In this document: positions 1 to 6,917 of the stretch, in pieces
Layout: the number at the start of each line of letters is the position of its first letter
How positions within the stretch are numbered: the stretch's first letter is position 1
Source of the DNA: Syntrophaceae bacterium CG2_30_49_12
Lineage (GTDB): Bacteria > Desulfobacterota > Syntrophia > Syntrophales > CG2-30-49-12
Direction of reading: 5' to 3'
DNA length: 6,917 bases
Assembly: GCA_001873675.1 (NCBI GenBank)
Contig: MNZP01000184.1
Coordinates: 1 to 6,917 of the forward strand
Translations under genes and position numbers: made by a program
The notes under the pieces: generated by a model
Seen by the model: only the letters and a program-made list of their open reading frames with translations
What the model was told of the DNA's origin: nothing
Database searches by the model: none

Positions 1-905
1 TGCCACGAATCTGCCTCTCCTTAAGGATCTTCTGCAAATGTTTTTCAATGGCAACTGGTGTAATCTTGGGATCCTCTTGCCGCAGTTCCTGAATGAGGTG
101 CTCTCTCAAGGATTGCGGATCCTGCAAGACTCGAGTTTGTGGGGATTCCTCTTCTGAAAGAGGGGTGCGCCCGACGATGACGAGGTGCGGCCGGTATTTC
201 GCGGCCAATGCCTTGACGGCCTCAGCGGTAATTCCATAAGCGCCGCCAGTAACCAGGATTACCGATTGAGGGTTAATGGGCAAGGGAGAAAGGTCTTCTA
301 TCTCCGGGCCATCTTTTTGGAGATCAATCTTCCACCGACCTTGCTGATCCAAACCAACCTCTATGATGCCATCGAAGACTGTTAATTCTTGCCAAATTTT
401 TATTAACAAAATTTGTGGGTCTGCATTTGGATCAATATCGATGCACTTAACCCTGACCTCTGGCCACTCCCTCGCAACGGCCTTGAGCAAGCCAACGCAG
501 CCGGCCTGACCAACAGGGAATGAATGCCTTCCCTGGAGACCAAAATGACCATCCATACCTGAGAAATTCACTAACAAACCACCGCCAATACGAGCGCTTT
601 CCCTTAGATCGGCCTCAAAGACCTTAATCAAAAGGAACAGATGTCGGACAGCGTCAAAGTCACCATCCATTACACCCGTAAGATTGAATATGCCACCAAT
701 GATATCCTCGGATTTTCCGATCAGCGCCCGTAATTCCTCGACGGATTTTTGGGAGGAAAAGTCCACCTCAAAACGATTATTCTTCAATATCCCTGTCCTT
801 CTCCCTGGAATGATTTGGCGCACACGGTAGCTTTGGGCAGCCAATCCTCCGTATAGCTCTACGATCATCCCCGGTGTTTCACCAACAAGGAGGATTATGT
901 GATCC
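1..905 (-). other. Domain: ketoreductase (KR), structural subdomain complete, catalytic subdomain cut by window edge
   Basis: The structural subdomain starts near HIILLVGETPG and includes GGIFNLTGVMDGDFDAVRH, GHFGLQGRHSFPVGQAG and LLKAVAREWPEVRVKCIDID. The catalytic Rossmann part begins at VILVTGGAYGITAEAVKALA (about 262-205), the NADPH-binding glycine motif, followed by LVIVGRTPLSEEE. The segment REHLIQELRQEDPKITPV to KERQIRG is the insert typical of PfaA-like KRs. The Ser-Tyr-Asn catalytic residues lie beyond position 1, so activity cannot be judged. Confidence 0.9.
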
Positions 906-3900
906 ATAGGGAAGGCGCTTGCCTCGGAAGGGCTGTTTGGTATGGCTGGTACTGATTTGGGTATAAGTCGCTGCACAGGATCAACAGAGAGATCATTGGC
1001 TTCTTCCGTGGAAGCTGGCTGAGATAAAACTGGATTGAATGTGGCGTCTTGTCCCGATGACGGTATGCCTCCTGTCATTATTCTTAACCGACTTTTATCA
1101 TACCACTCCACGATGCTTCGTAATGTCTTCAACGCCGTAAACTTATTCATGATTTTTGCTTCATCCGTTGCTTGTAGCAGATTATGGTAGTTACTCAAGG
1201 CACTGATGATTTCAACCAATTTGATTGAATCAATGCCCAGATCTCTCTCTAAATCAAGGTCTAACTTCAACATCTCGATGGGATAACCGGTCCGCTCACT
1301 CACCACACGCAAGAGACTCACCTGGAATTCTTCGGTGGGTGGGATTTCCTTTGATACACTGGCGTCACTTGCCATTGGCACAGCGTATATTGTTGATGGC
1401 TGCCCTGTAGTTACTTCACGAGGCCCAGTTTTAGGAGGGTTCGAAGGTATTAAAGCCACCTTGCTTCCCGAGGGCTGGACGGACAATCTGGGGATTACCG
1501 GGACGAGTGGAACCCCTTTGAGGGAAGCGACACGTTTCAATGGTCTCCCAGGTGGCGTAACTTTCCGCTCTTCTAAATAAGCAGACATTACCTGTTCCTG
1601 CAAGGTGACAAGACGTTCTGTGGTCCGCTGCTGTTCCCGTTGCAGTTCGAGAATTTGCGCCATATTGGTCTGAAGCTGAGCGATAATTGGGGCAGCGATT
1701 AAAGCATCTTGGGGGTGTTCAATCGGTGATCTCACCGGCCTGGATGGCTCTGCCGTCTGATGCCAGGGACTCGCCTTGCCACCATTAACTCGCCAGATGA
1801 TCGGACTGGGATTGGCGTAGGCCTCCGCTCCCTTGAATACTTCATCGGTAGAGATAGTAGCAAGCCGGCGATTCTTGAACCACGATTTCAGATTGACCGA
1901 AAGGCCAAGATTCCTGGTCTGGGCAAGCAGATGCCCAAGCTGCAGCCAACCTGAACGTCCTTTTGCGTCAAGGGATAGAACTGTGTGTGTCTTGTTACTA
2001 AGAATACGTTCAACCATGTTGGCAAGAATCCGTCCCGGTCCAACTTCAATAAATATCCGTGCCCCTGCCTTGAACATTTGTCTGATTTGTCTTTCGAATT
2101 GGACAGGTTCACTGATGTGGCGTACCAATAAGGCCCGGATATCCTCGGGGAAGTCCGGATATGGATTGGCAGTTGTATCACTGTAAACCTTGCACCAAGG
2201 CTTATGAAAATCGGTCTTTTTTAGCTCTGCTGCAAGCTTCTTGCCCACCATTGCTGCCAGGGAAATCAGATCTTTCCGTGAAATAGCGCCAGCCGCACAT
2301 AGGGCGACATATTCACCGAAGCTATGGCCAGCCATAAATTCCGCCTCAATGCCGTAGGTTTTTAAAAGATCATAGGCCACGAGATTGACTACGGCCAGGG
2401 CAGGTTGGGCAATATGGGTCTCATTCAGTTCTGCTTGCTGTTTATTACATTCTGAATCCGAAAACACCGGAAGGGGGTAGATATATCTGGAAAGGGGCCT
2501 TTCGAGGCAATCTCTTAGTAATTCATCTGCTAATCCAAATATAGAGTAGGCCTGGGGTATCGACAATACCAGGTCACGCAACATATTTACCGCCTGCGAG
2601 CCTTGTCCTGGGAAGAGAAAACACACACCATGAGTGGCACTTGCGGTATCTTCAGAATAATACACACCTTGAGGCATATTGATAGATCCTTTGGCAGATA
2701 TCTCAGATAGGGCGATCTTCAACTTCTCCTTCAGGTCTGTGATAGACGTGGCCACAATGTCCAGTCGAATGTCTTGTTTGCTGCCTCTTCGCCGAATTTC
2801 CTCTTCATCAAGAAAGACCGAGTAGGCTGCCTGGGCCAGATCGGTAATTTCAGTTTTTTCAAGCTCCGAAGATATGTGCTTGATGATGTCTTGAATCTCA
2901 GCACGGGATGCACGCGTCCATGAGAAGATCTCGGCCTCACGTGGGGAGATATCCAGACAAGAGGATTCACGGTAGCCTGCTGTATATTCTTCTAACACCA
3001 CATGAAAGTTAGTTCCTCCAAAACCAAGGGCGCTGACCCCAGCACGTCGTGGGTGACCATTGCGGCTGTCCAGCCAGGGCCGTGGTTCGGAATTTATATA
3101 GAACGGAGTCAGACTAAAGTTGACACGTGAATTTGGTGTTTTAACGCCGATGGTCGGTGGTAGAATCTTATGTTTGAGGGAGAGAATAGTTTTGATGAGT
3201 CCGGCCATACCTGCTGCGGCTTTGCAATGGCCAATCATTGACTTGACTGAACCGATAGCACAATATTGGAGAATGGAACCAGTATCAGTAAAGACCTCGC
3301 TGAGTGATTCGACCTCAACCTTATCCCCAAGGAATGTGCCGGTGCCATGGGCCTCAATCAATTCCACTGTATTCGGACTAATATCAGCATCCTTATAGGC
3401 CCGATGGAGGGCGCTGACTACTACTCCTCCTGGATGAGGAGCAATCAGGCTCCGATTTCGTCCATCACTCGAACTACCTATACCTTTAATGACAGCATAG
3501 ATGTTATCACCATCCCGTTCTGCATCGCTCAATCGTTTCAGGACTATAACTGCTGCGCCTTCACTAATGACAGTTCCATCGGCGTTATCATCAAAGGGAC
3601 ACGCCCGTCCGTGTGGCGAGAGGGCGTAAGTTTTTGAGAACGCAAGATAGGCAAATGCGTGGTTGGTCCCATCAATTGCCCCAACGAGAGCGACATCACA
3701 GATACCTGCCTGCAGTTGTTTGATGGCTACCTCCATGGCCGCCAGAGAGGATGCACAGGCTGCATCAACAGTGAAGTTGCTGCCACCGAGATCGAGCCGA
3801 TTGGCCACACGTCCTGCGACGATATTGCCGAGGAACCCAGGAAATGAATCACCTGTCCATTTCGGCAGCTTGCTATGGAGCGAGTCAATAATCTCTTGAC

Positions 3901-5452
3901 GTGTTTTGGTCGGGAGGCCCTCTACCTTTGGCAGGTAGTGTATCAACATGGTGCGAAACAAATAATCGATACCGAGATCGTGCATTTGCGCAACAGCAAA
4001 GATACAGGAGGTGCGCTCACGCGGAAATTCATATTGGTTGTAACCGGCATCTTCGAGGGCCTGCCAGGCGACCTCGAGAGCCAAAAGTTGCATTGGCTCA
4101 ATACATGATAAGCTGGCGGGTGGGATTCCATATTTTGTAGGATCGAACTGAATATCCTTGAGAAAGCCACCCCATTTGGAATAGGTCTTATCTGGTGTTT
4201 GGGGGTCGGGATCAAAGAAGTCTGCTGCTCTCCAACGCTCGTCTTTAACCTCACGTATGGCATCCACACGATTTACTATATTCTGATAATATTCCTTAAG
4301 GTTTGATGCCTCTGGAAACATACTGGCCATCCCGACTATGGCTATATCTTCTTTCTCAATGGTCTTAGTCTCTTTTGGAGGAGCAGCTAATGCGGCGAGG
4401 TGTTTTTCGGCACCCCCGGAAAGCTCAGCATGCAAATCGGTTACAGAGAGTGTTGCCTCACGTAAGGCAGCTACCTGACCCATCATGAACAACCCCTCGC
4501 ATCGCTGGGCTTTGCGATCAAGCCGGATGAACTTGTCACATTCATCTGTTGTCTGGACATTGGGATGGCGAGTGATCCCTTTGGCAGCAATGCGGAGACG
4601 TCCAACGTTCAGGATTTCAAGTTCCCTGCGGATCTCATCACCCTTCTTTTCGGCTCGGATCATTTCCTGTTTCTTGTCTTTAAAATCATTAACAAAGGGA
4701 GTCTTTGCACAGCGCGTGGCATAACCAGGGGCTGACTCAAGCAACGCAGTCTCTTTACATAAGATTGCCTGTGTCTGATATTCAGGGGTTATGGCTCCAG
4801 TAGTGACTGCTTCCTTAGTAAAGAGATAGGCAGTTCCCATGAGAACGCCAATCTTCATACCCCTTGAAGTCAACGGGGCGGCGAGCGTTGCCACCATGGC
4901 AGCGGATAGACCATCATGTATGCCGCCGGCAAATAATATCTGGACCTTCTCGGAATCATCGATGTCGGCTTCAAGAAGGTTCTGAACGGCTGATTCCCAC
5001 AGGGTGAAACTCGTGAGTGGCCCCACATGTCCGCCACCTTCACGACCTTCAAAGATAAACTTACGGGCACCGTCTTTGATGAATATTTCCAATAGGCCAG
5101 GCGATGGCACATGGAGGTATGTACTAATGTCATGGATCTCGAGTTCGGCTGCCTGGCCTGGGTGTCCTCCAGCGATGACGGCAAACCGTGGCCCTATTTC
5201 GCAGATGGCTTCGGTTTGTTCTCTCCACAGTTCTGGAGGCAGGAATCCAAGAATGCCCACGCCCCAAGGAAGATCTCCCATCTTTAACTTTGTCTCAGTA
5301 AGCAGAGCCCTAAGCTCGCCTGAGCGCATCACTCCTACACCCAAGAAAGGCAAGCCGCCATTAGTTGCCACAATCTCACAGAAAGAGGTTACGTCAAGTA
5401 TGAATTCAATTCTGCCGACCGATTGGAACCTTTTTCTAAAGAGGGTTCGAGG
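1..5452 (-). CDS. PfaA-like iterative type I polyketide synthase, ER(NPD)-KS-AT-ACP-KR, partial and 5'-damaged
   Basis: I translated the minus strand in one frame from 5452 to the left edge and found 1817 consecutive sense codons; the 3' end lies outside the window. Domains in order are a flavin enoyl-reductase-like (NPD/PfaD) domain (about 5431-4490), KS (4354-2986), AT (2626-1870), helical linker (1708-1570), one ACP (1321-1085) and KR (905-1). The order KS-AT-ACP-KR and the ACP motif LGIDSIK resemble PfaA-type PUFA synthases, with a PfaD-like domain fused in front. Such enzymes build and partly reduce an acyl chain from malonyl units in the cytoplasm; the product cannot be told from this sequence. 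The frame has no credible start: an in-frame stop lies at 5453-5455, the first GTG is at 5371 and the first ATG at 5329, both inside the conserved domain. Translation should therefore enter from the fragment at 5389-5706. The AT appears internally deleted, so activity is doubtful although the frame is open. Confidence 0.93.
1085..1325 (-). other. Domain: single acyl carrier protein (ACP)
   Basis: The segment runs from VSLLRVVSERTGYPIEML through LERDLGIDSIKLVEIISAL to TLRSIVEWYDK. The Ser of GIDSIK (codon 1228-1226) is the expected phosphopantetheine attachment site. The LGIDSIK form is typical of PUFA-synthase ACPs. Only one copy is present, whereas true PfaA proteins usually carry several in tandem. 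Confidence 0.93.
1570..1708 (-). other. Interdomain helical/coiled-coil linker between AT and ACP
   Basis: The residues are rich in Gln, Glu and Leu (AQLQTNMAQILELQREQQ, then RLVTLQEQVMSAYLEE), with a heptad-like leucine pattern. Flanking segments are Pro- and Ser-rich, as expected for flexible linkers. A similar helical stretch after the AT is common in PfaA-like synthases and may help dimerisation; that role is inferred. Confidence 0.6.
1870..2626 (-). other. Domain: acyltransferase (AT), apparently missing its catalytic-His region
   Basis: The N-terminal hallmark FLFPGQGSQ (2620-2594) and the nucleophile motif GHSFGE (Ser codon 2323-2321) are present, as is the C-terminal motif EVGPGRIL (from 2047). 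Between them LISLAAMVGK is joined directly to KLAAELKKTDFHKPWCKVYS. In E. coli FabD (Ser92, His201) the matching segments, VRLVEMRGK and KLAVELAKITFNAPTVPVV, are separated by roughly 85-90 residues that hold the ferredoxin-like subdomain and the catalytic His. Only 45 codons separate the Ser from VYSDTT here. The His of DFHKP is aligned downstream of the true catalytic position. Loading of malonyl units is probably lost unless supplied in trans. Confidence 0.85.
2986..4354 (-). other. Domain: ketosynthase (KS), catalytic triad intact
   Basis: The domain starts at EDIAIVGMASMFPEASN and ends at GFGGTNFHVVLEE. The active-site Cys is in VDAACASSLAAME (codon 3757-3755). The two His are in EAHGTGT (3349-3347) and MIGHCKAAAG (3229-3227). 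Spacings of 136 and 40 residues match canonical condensing enzymes. The motif KWTGDSFPGFLGNIVAGR and the insert before it resemble KS domains of PUFA synthases and related iterative enzymes. It should catalyse decarboxylative Claisen condensation. Nothing in this domain looks damaged. Confidence 0.95.
4490..5431 (-). other. Domain: NPD/PfaD-like flavin enoyl reductase of the synthase
   Basis: A TIM-barrel nitronate monooxygenase/PfaD-type domain, expected to bind FMN and reduce enoyl intermediates. Visible motifs are GGLPFLGVGVM, PWGVGILGFLPPEL, GGHPGQAAELE, FEGREGGGHVGP, FAGGIHDGLSAAMVATLA and GVLMGTAYLFT. The FAGGI and LMGTAYL segments match the usual FMN-phosphate-binding end of the barrel. 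The His of GGGHVGP (codon 5029-5027) sits where nitronate monooxygenases carry their conserved GGH. A tail with LNVGRLRIAAKG and GQVAALREA leads to the KS. The stretch before GGLPFL is shorter than I remember for the family and looks deleted. Confidence 0.85.
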
Positions 5453-5706
5453 TTACAAAGCTTAGTTCTTCCAGAACGGCTGAAACATCGAAACCATTCA
5501 TCCCCTTGGCCTATACAGGTAGTTTCAGTACCATCAAGCCGTTCCCAGACCTTGCGTTCCTTAAGAGAAAAAGGGGACTCCTCGGTCAACCAGAGCTGTT
5601 CGCACAAGACCACTCCTGTTGCACCCGCTGCCCTGGCCGCTGCTGCAGTATGCAATCCGATTCCGCCTTGAATCCAATAAGGAATATTGCGGTAATCGGG
5701 GGACAT
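5389..5706 (-). pseudogene. Shifted 5' remnant of the synthase: C-terminal part of a first NPD/flavin-reductase repeat
   Basis: This 105-codon frame begins at ATG 5706 and ends at TAA 5391-5389. It contains PYWIQGGIGLHTAAAAR, then GVVLCEQLWLTEESPF and LDGTETTCIGQG. These are hallmarks, as I recall them, of the end of the first of two nitronate-monooxygenase-like repeats at the N-terminus of this synthase family. About 200 residues that normally precede PYWIQGGIG are absent; upstream the frame runs only through the palindrome to a stop at 5760-5758. No good Shine-Dalgarno precedes ATG 5706. The fragment belongs to the same ancestral gene as the main frame: a -1 shift after codon 92 (AAA, 5433-5431) gives LEK joined to RFQSVGR, which fits the family better than the tail read here. 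I call it a remnant rather than a separate gene. Confidence 0.8.
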
Positions 5707-5762
5707 AATATCAATTTCCGGCAGGTCGATGACAATAATTGATATTATGTCCCCCGATTACC
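5691..5762. repeat. Perfect 26-bp inverted repeat (palindromic foldback, 20-nt loop)
   Basis: The left arm 5691-5716 and right arm 5737-5762 are exact reverse complements; the loop is 5717-5736. The core of the left arm reads GGGGGACATAATATCAATT. The arms do not extend: flanking pair 5690/5763 and inner pair 5717/5736 mismatch. There is no T-tract, so it is not a typical terminator. The synthase coding similarity begins right at its left edge, so the element sits on the truncation point. Size and shape suit a REP/RAYT-type palindromic element or a small foldback mobile element, which is an inference. Confidence 0.9.
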
Positions 5763-5843
5763 AATCAAATTGCCAAAATGATGGACAAAATTTATGAGAT
5801 GCGATACTAACCATAAGCTCCCTCCTCAGGGAAAAGGAGAAAA
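5763..5843 (+). promoter_or_regulatory. 5' leader of the binding-protein gene with Shine-Dalgarno
   Basis: This spacer lies between the palindrome and ATG 5844. AAGGAG at 5834-5839 is followed by four bases and then ATG, which decides the start. CTCC upstream (within 5818-5824) could pair weakly with the GGAG. No B12-box-like motif (GCCACTG) and no room for a cobalamin riboswitch are visible. No convincing -35/-10 pair was found. A short reading frame ending QIAKMMDKIYEMRY with TAA at 5808-5810 crosses the first half and may be the tail of a lost gene. Confidence 0.55.
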
Positions 5844-6755
5844 ATGACAAAACGAACTCTAACACCTCGTTACAGTTCTGGATTTCTACTGTTGTTCTTT
5901 TCGTTCTCCCTTTTCTTCTCCTTTCCAGTTCATGGCCGGGTGTATATTGATGAAGCGGGGAGAAAAGTAAATGTCACTCCCTACCCAAAAAGAATTGTAT
6001 CCCTTGCCCCCAGTATAACGGAGACGCTCTTCGCCCTCGGACTGGATAAGGAGATTGTGGGGGTAACAATGTTCTGCAATTACCCTGAAGCTGTCAGGTC
6101 AAAACCAAAAGTAGGTGGTTTTATCAACATCTCTCTCGAGAGGGTTGTTTCTCTCAGTCCCGATCTGATTATAGGCACCTCCGACGGGAATAGGAGGGAG
6201 ACCGTTTTGCAGTTTGAGAGAATCGGTCTTCCCGTTTACATAGTCAATCCGGTCAGTCTCGAAGATATATTCAAGATGGTGTTGGATATTGGCAGAATTA
6301 CGGGTAAAGAAGATACGGCAAAAAAACTGATTTTCAACCTGCGAAGAAGGGTTGAGTCTGTTGTTTTGAAAACCATCCGGGCAAAGAAACCACGGGTATT
6401 TTTCCTCCTGAGTACTGATCCGATGATTACCGTGAGCAGAGATACCCTTCATGATAAGCTGATAACACTGGCCGGGGGAGTAAATGTCGCCGGCAGGGAT
6501 ACAATAAAATATCCCCGCTATAGTATAGAGGAGGTAATGGTAAAACAACCGGACGTGATCATCATAACCTCGATGAAAAGAGAGGATAACTTTGTCCTTA
6601 GAAACAAATGGAATAAGTGGAAAAACATCCCGGCAGTCAGAAATAACAGGATTTATATCATAGATACCGACCTGATAACCCGTTCCTCGCCAAGGATTGT
6701 TGATGGACTGGAAGAGCTGGTGAAAATAATCCATCCGGAACAAAAAGCAAAGTAA
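5844..6755 (+). CDS. Periplasmic ABC-transporter substrate-binding protein, BtuF/TroA-like (probable cobalamin binding)
   Basis: The protein has 303 residues, a normal full length for cluster A-II (helical-backbone) binding proteins. Residues 1-31 form a Sec signal peptide: basic start MTKR, hydrophobic FLLLFFSFSLFFSF, and a plausible cut after VHG (residue 31). There is no lipobox Cys, so the mature protein should be soluble in the periplasm. The N-lobe has KRIVSLAPSITETLFALGL (about 49-67), then VVSLSPDLIIG. A long connecting helix follows (about 150-175). The C-lobe has KPRVFFLLSTDPMITV, LAGGVNVAG, PDVIIITS, and ends RSSPRIVDGLEELVKIIHP. This ending and the SLAPSITE motif are typical of BtuF-like proteins; iron-siderophore or other metal ligands remain possible. 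No permease or ATPase gene is in the window. The start is fixed by AAGGAG four bases upstream. Confidence 0.92.
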   Translation: MTKRTLTPRYSSGFLLLFFSFSLFFSFPVHGRVYIDEAGRKVNVTPYPKRIVSLAPSITETLFALGLDKEIVGVTMFCNYPEAVRSKPKVGGFINISLERVVSLSPDLIIGTSDGNRRETVLQFERIGLPVYIVNPVSLEDIFKMVLDIGRITGKEDTAKKLIFNLRRRVESVVLKTIRAKKPRVFFLLSTDPMITVSRDTLHDKLITLAGGVNVAGRDTIKYPRYSIEEVMVKQPDVIIITSMKREDNFVLRNKWNKWKNIPAVRNNRIYIIDTDLITRSSPRIVDGLEELVKIIHPEQKAK

Positions 6756-6762
6756 CTATTCA

Positions 6763-6905
6763 GCCACCAAGGCACAAAGACCCAAAGAGAAGATGGATAT
6801 AAATTGAATAACGGAGTTTTCTCGTTAATTTCAATGTGCCATGCATTAAAAAGGCTATTATAAAGAATTAATCCTATAATCTTGGTGCCTTTGTGCCTTT
6901 GTGGC
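6763..6905. repeat. 143-base unit bounded by imperfect 25-base inverted repeats (MITE-like)
   Basis: Left arm 6763-6787 (GCCACCAAGGCACAAAGACC...) and right arm 6881-6905 (ending TGCCTTTGTGCCTTTGTGGC) match as inverted repeats at 21 of 25 positions. Arms built from CACAAAGGCAC units recur, as I recall, as dispersed intergenic repeats in many environmental genomes. The interior is AT-rich and holds a second, bulged hairpin (6803-6813 with 6823-6835). The unit starts eight bases after the binding-protein stop, so it could also stabilise or end that transcript. No transposase is encoded. Confidence 0.65.
6803..6835 (+). other. Bulged hairpin inside the 143-base repeat, downstream of the binding-protein gene
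   Basis: ATTGAATAACG pairs with CGTTAATTTCAAT allowing a two-base bulge, with GAGTTTTCT in the loop. It lies about 48 bases after the stop codon. It lacks the run of T expected right after a rho-independent terminator, so a termination role is unproven. Confidence 0.35.
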
Positions 6906-6917
6906 AAGATACCTGAG

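Noticed and set aside
2204..2206. His of DFHKP as the AT catalytic His
   Set aside because: Alignment with FabD places DFHKP after the catalytic His, in the KITFNAP-like segment, and the spacing to the Ser is only 39 residues instead of about 109.
5327..5329. ATG 5329 as the true start of the synthase
   Set aside because: It falls inside the conserved GVGVMRSGEL segment of the barrel and has strongly family-like sequence upstream in the same frame.
5004..5465. 153-codon plus-strand frame
   Set aside because: Lies opposite the conserved flavin-reductase domain; its Ser/Pro/Arg-rich translation is typical of antisense shadows.
5691..5762. Bidirectional rho-independent terminator
   Set aside because: No T-tract follows either arm, the genes diverge so neither ends here, and the stem is much longer than usual.
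5763..5843. Cobalamin riboswitch ahead of the BtuF-like gene
   Set aside because: Only 81 bases separate the palindrome and the start codon, and no B12-box motif or suitable fold is visible.
6099..6743. 214-codon minus-strand frame opposite the binding-protein gene
   Set aside because: Antisense shadow of a gene with a clear signal peptide, family motifs and ribosome binding site; its own translation has no recognisable domain.
6653..6907. 84-codon minus-strand frame starting MPQRHKGTK
   Set aside because: It starts in the CACAAAGGCAC repeat and runs into the antisense of the binding protein; such HKGTK peptides are translated repeat sequence.

Overview
The window is dominated by one very long minus-strand reading frame that is open from position 5452 to the left edge (1817 codons, no internal stop). 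It encodes an iterative, PfaA-like type I polyketide/polyunsaturated-fatty-acid-type synthase. Reading from its 5' end the domains are a PfaD/nitronate-monooxygenase-like flavin enoyl reductase, ketosynthase (KS), acyltransferase (AT), a helical linker, one acyl carrier protein (ACP) and a ketoreductase (KR). The KR is cut by the window edge. To the right, on the opposite strand, is an intact periplasmic substrate-binding protein of the BtuF/TroA class (probably cobalamin or another metal chelate). The last 160 bases hold a diverged inverted repeat.

The synthase does not look healthy. Four lesions are visible or inferred. (1) Its 5' end stops at a perfect 26-bp palindrome (5691-5762), so most of a first flavin-reductase repeat is missing. 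(2) The remaining 92-codon fragment of that repeat (5706-5431) is in another frame and is joined to the main frame by a -1 shift at a run of five A. (3) The linker between the two flavin-reductase repeats is much shorter than I recall for the family. (4) The AT lacks a block of roughly 85-90 residues that should carry its catalytic His. KS, ACP and the visible KR keep their key residues. The locus is either a decaying megasynthase in which the large reading frame survives, or an assembly with collapsed segments.

Layout: 1-5452 (-) main synthase frame; 5389-5706 (-) shifted 5' remnant; 5691-5762 palindrome; 5763-5843 short spacer with a possible remnant of another gene's 3' end and a ribosome binding site; 5844-6755 (+) binding protein; 6756-6917 non-coding with a 143-base inverted-repeat unit. 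The two genes are divergent and show no functional link.

The organism is probably a Gram-negative (diderm) bacterium, because the binding protein has a cleavable Sec signal and no lipobox. The synthase family and the dispersed-repeat style fit uncultured Desulfobacterota, Nitrospirota or Planctomycetota-like lineages. That placement rests on recall and is low confidence.
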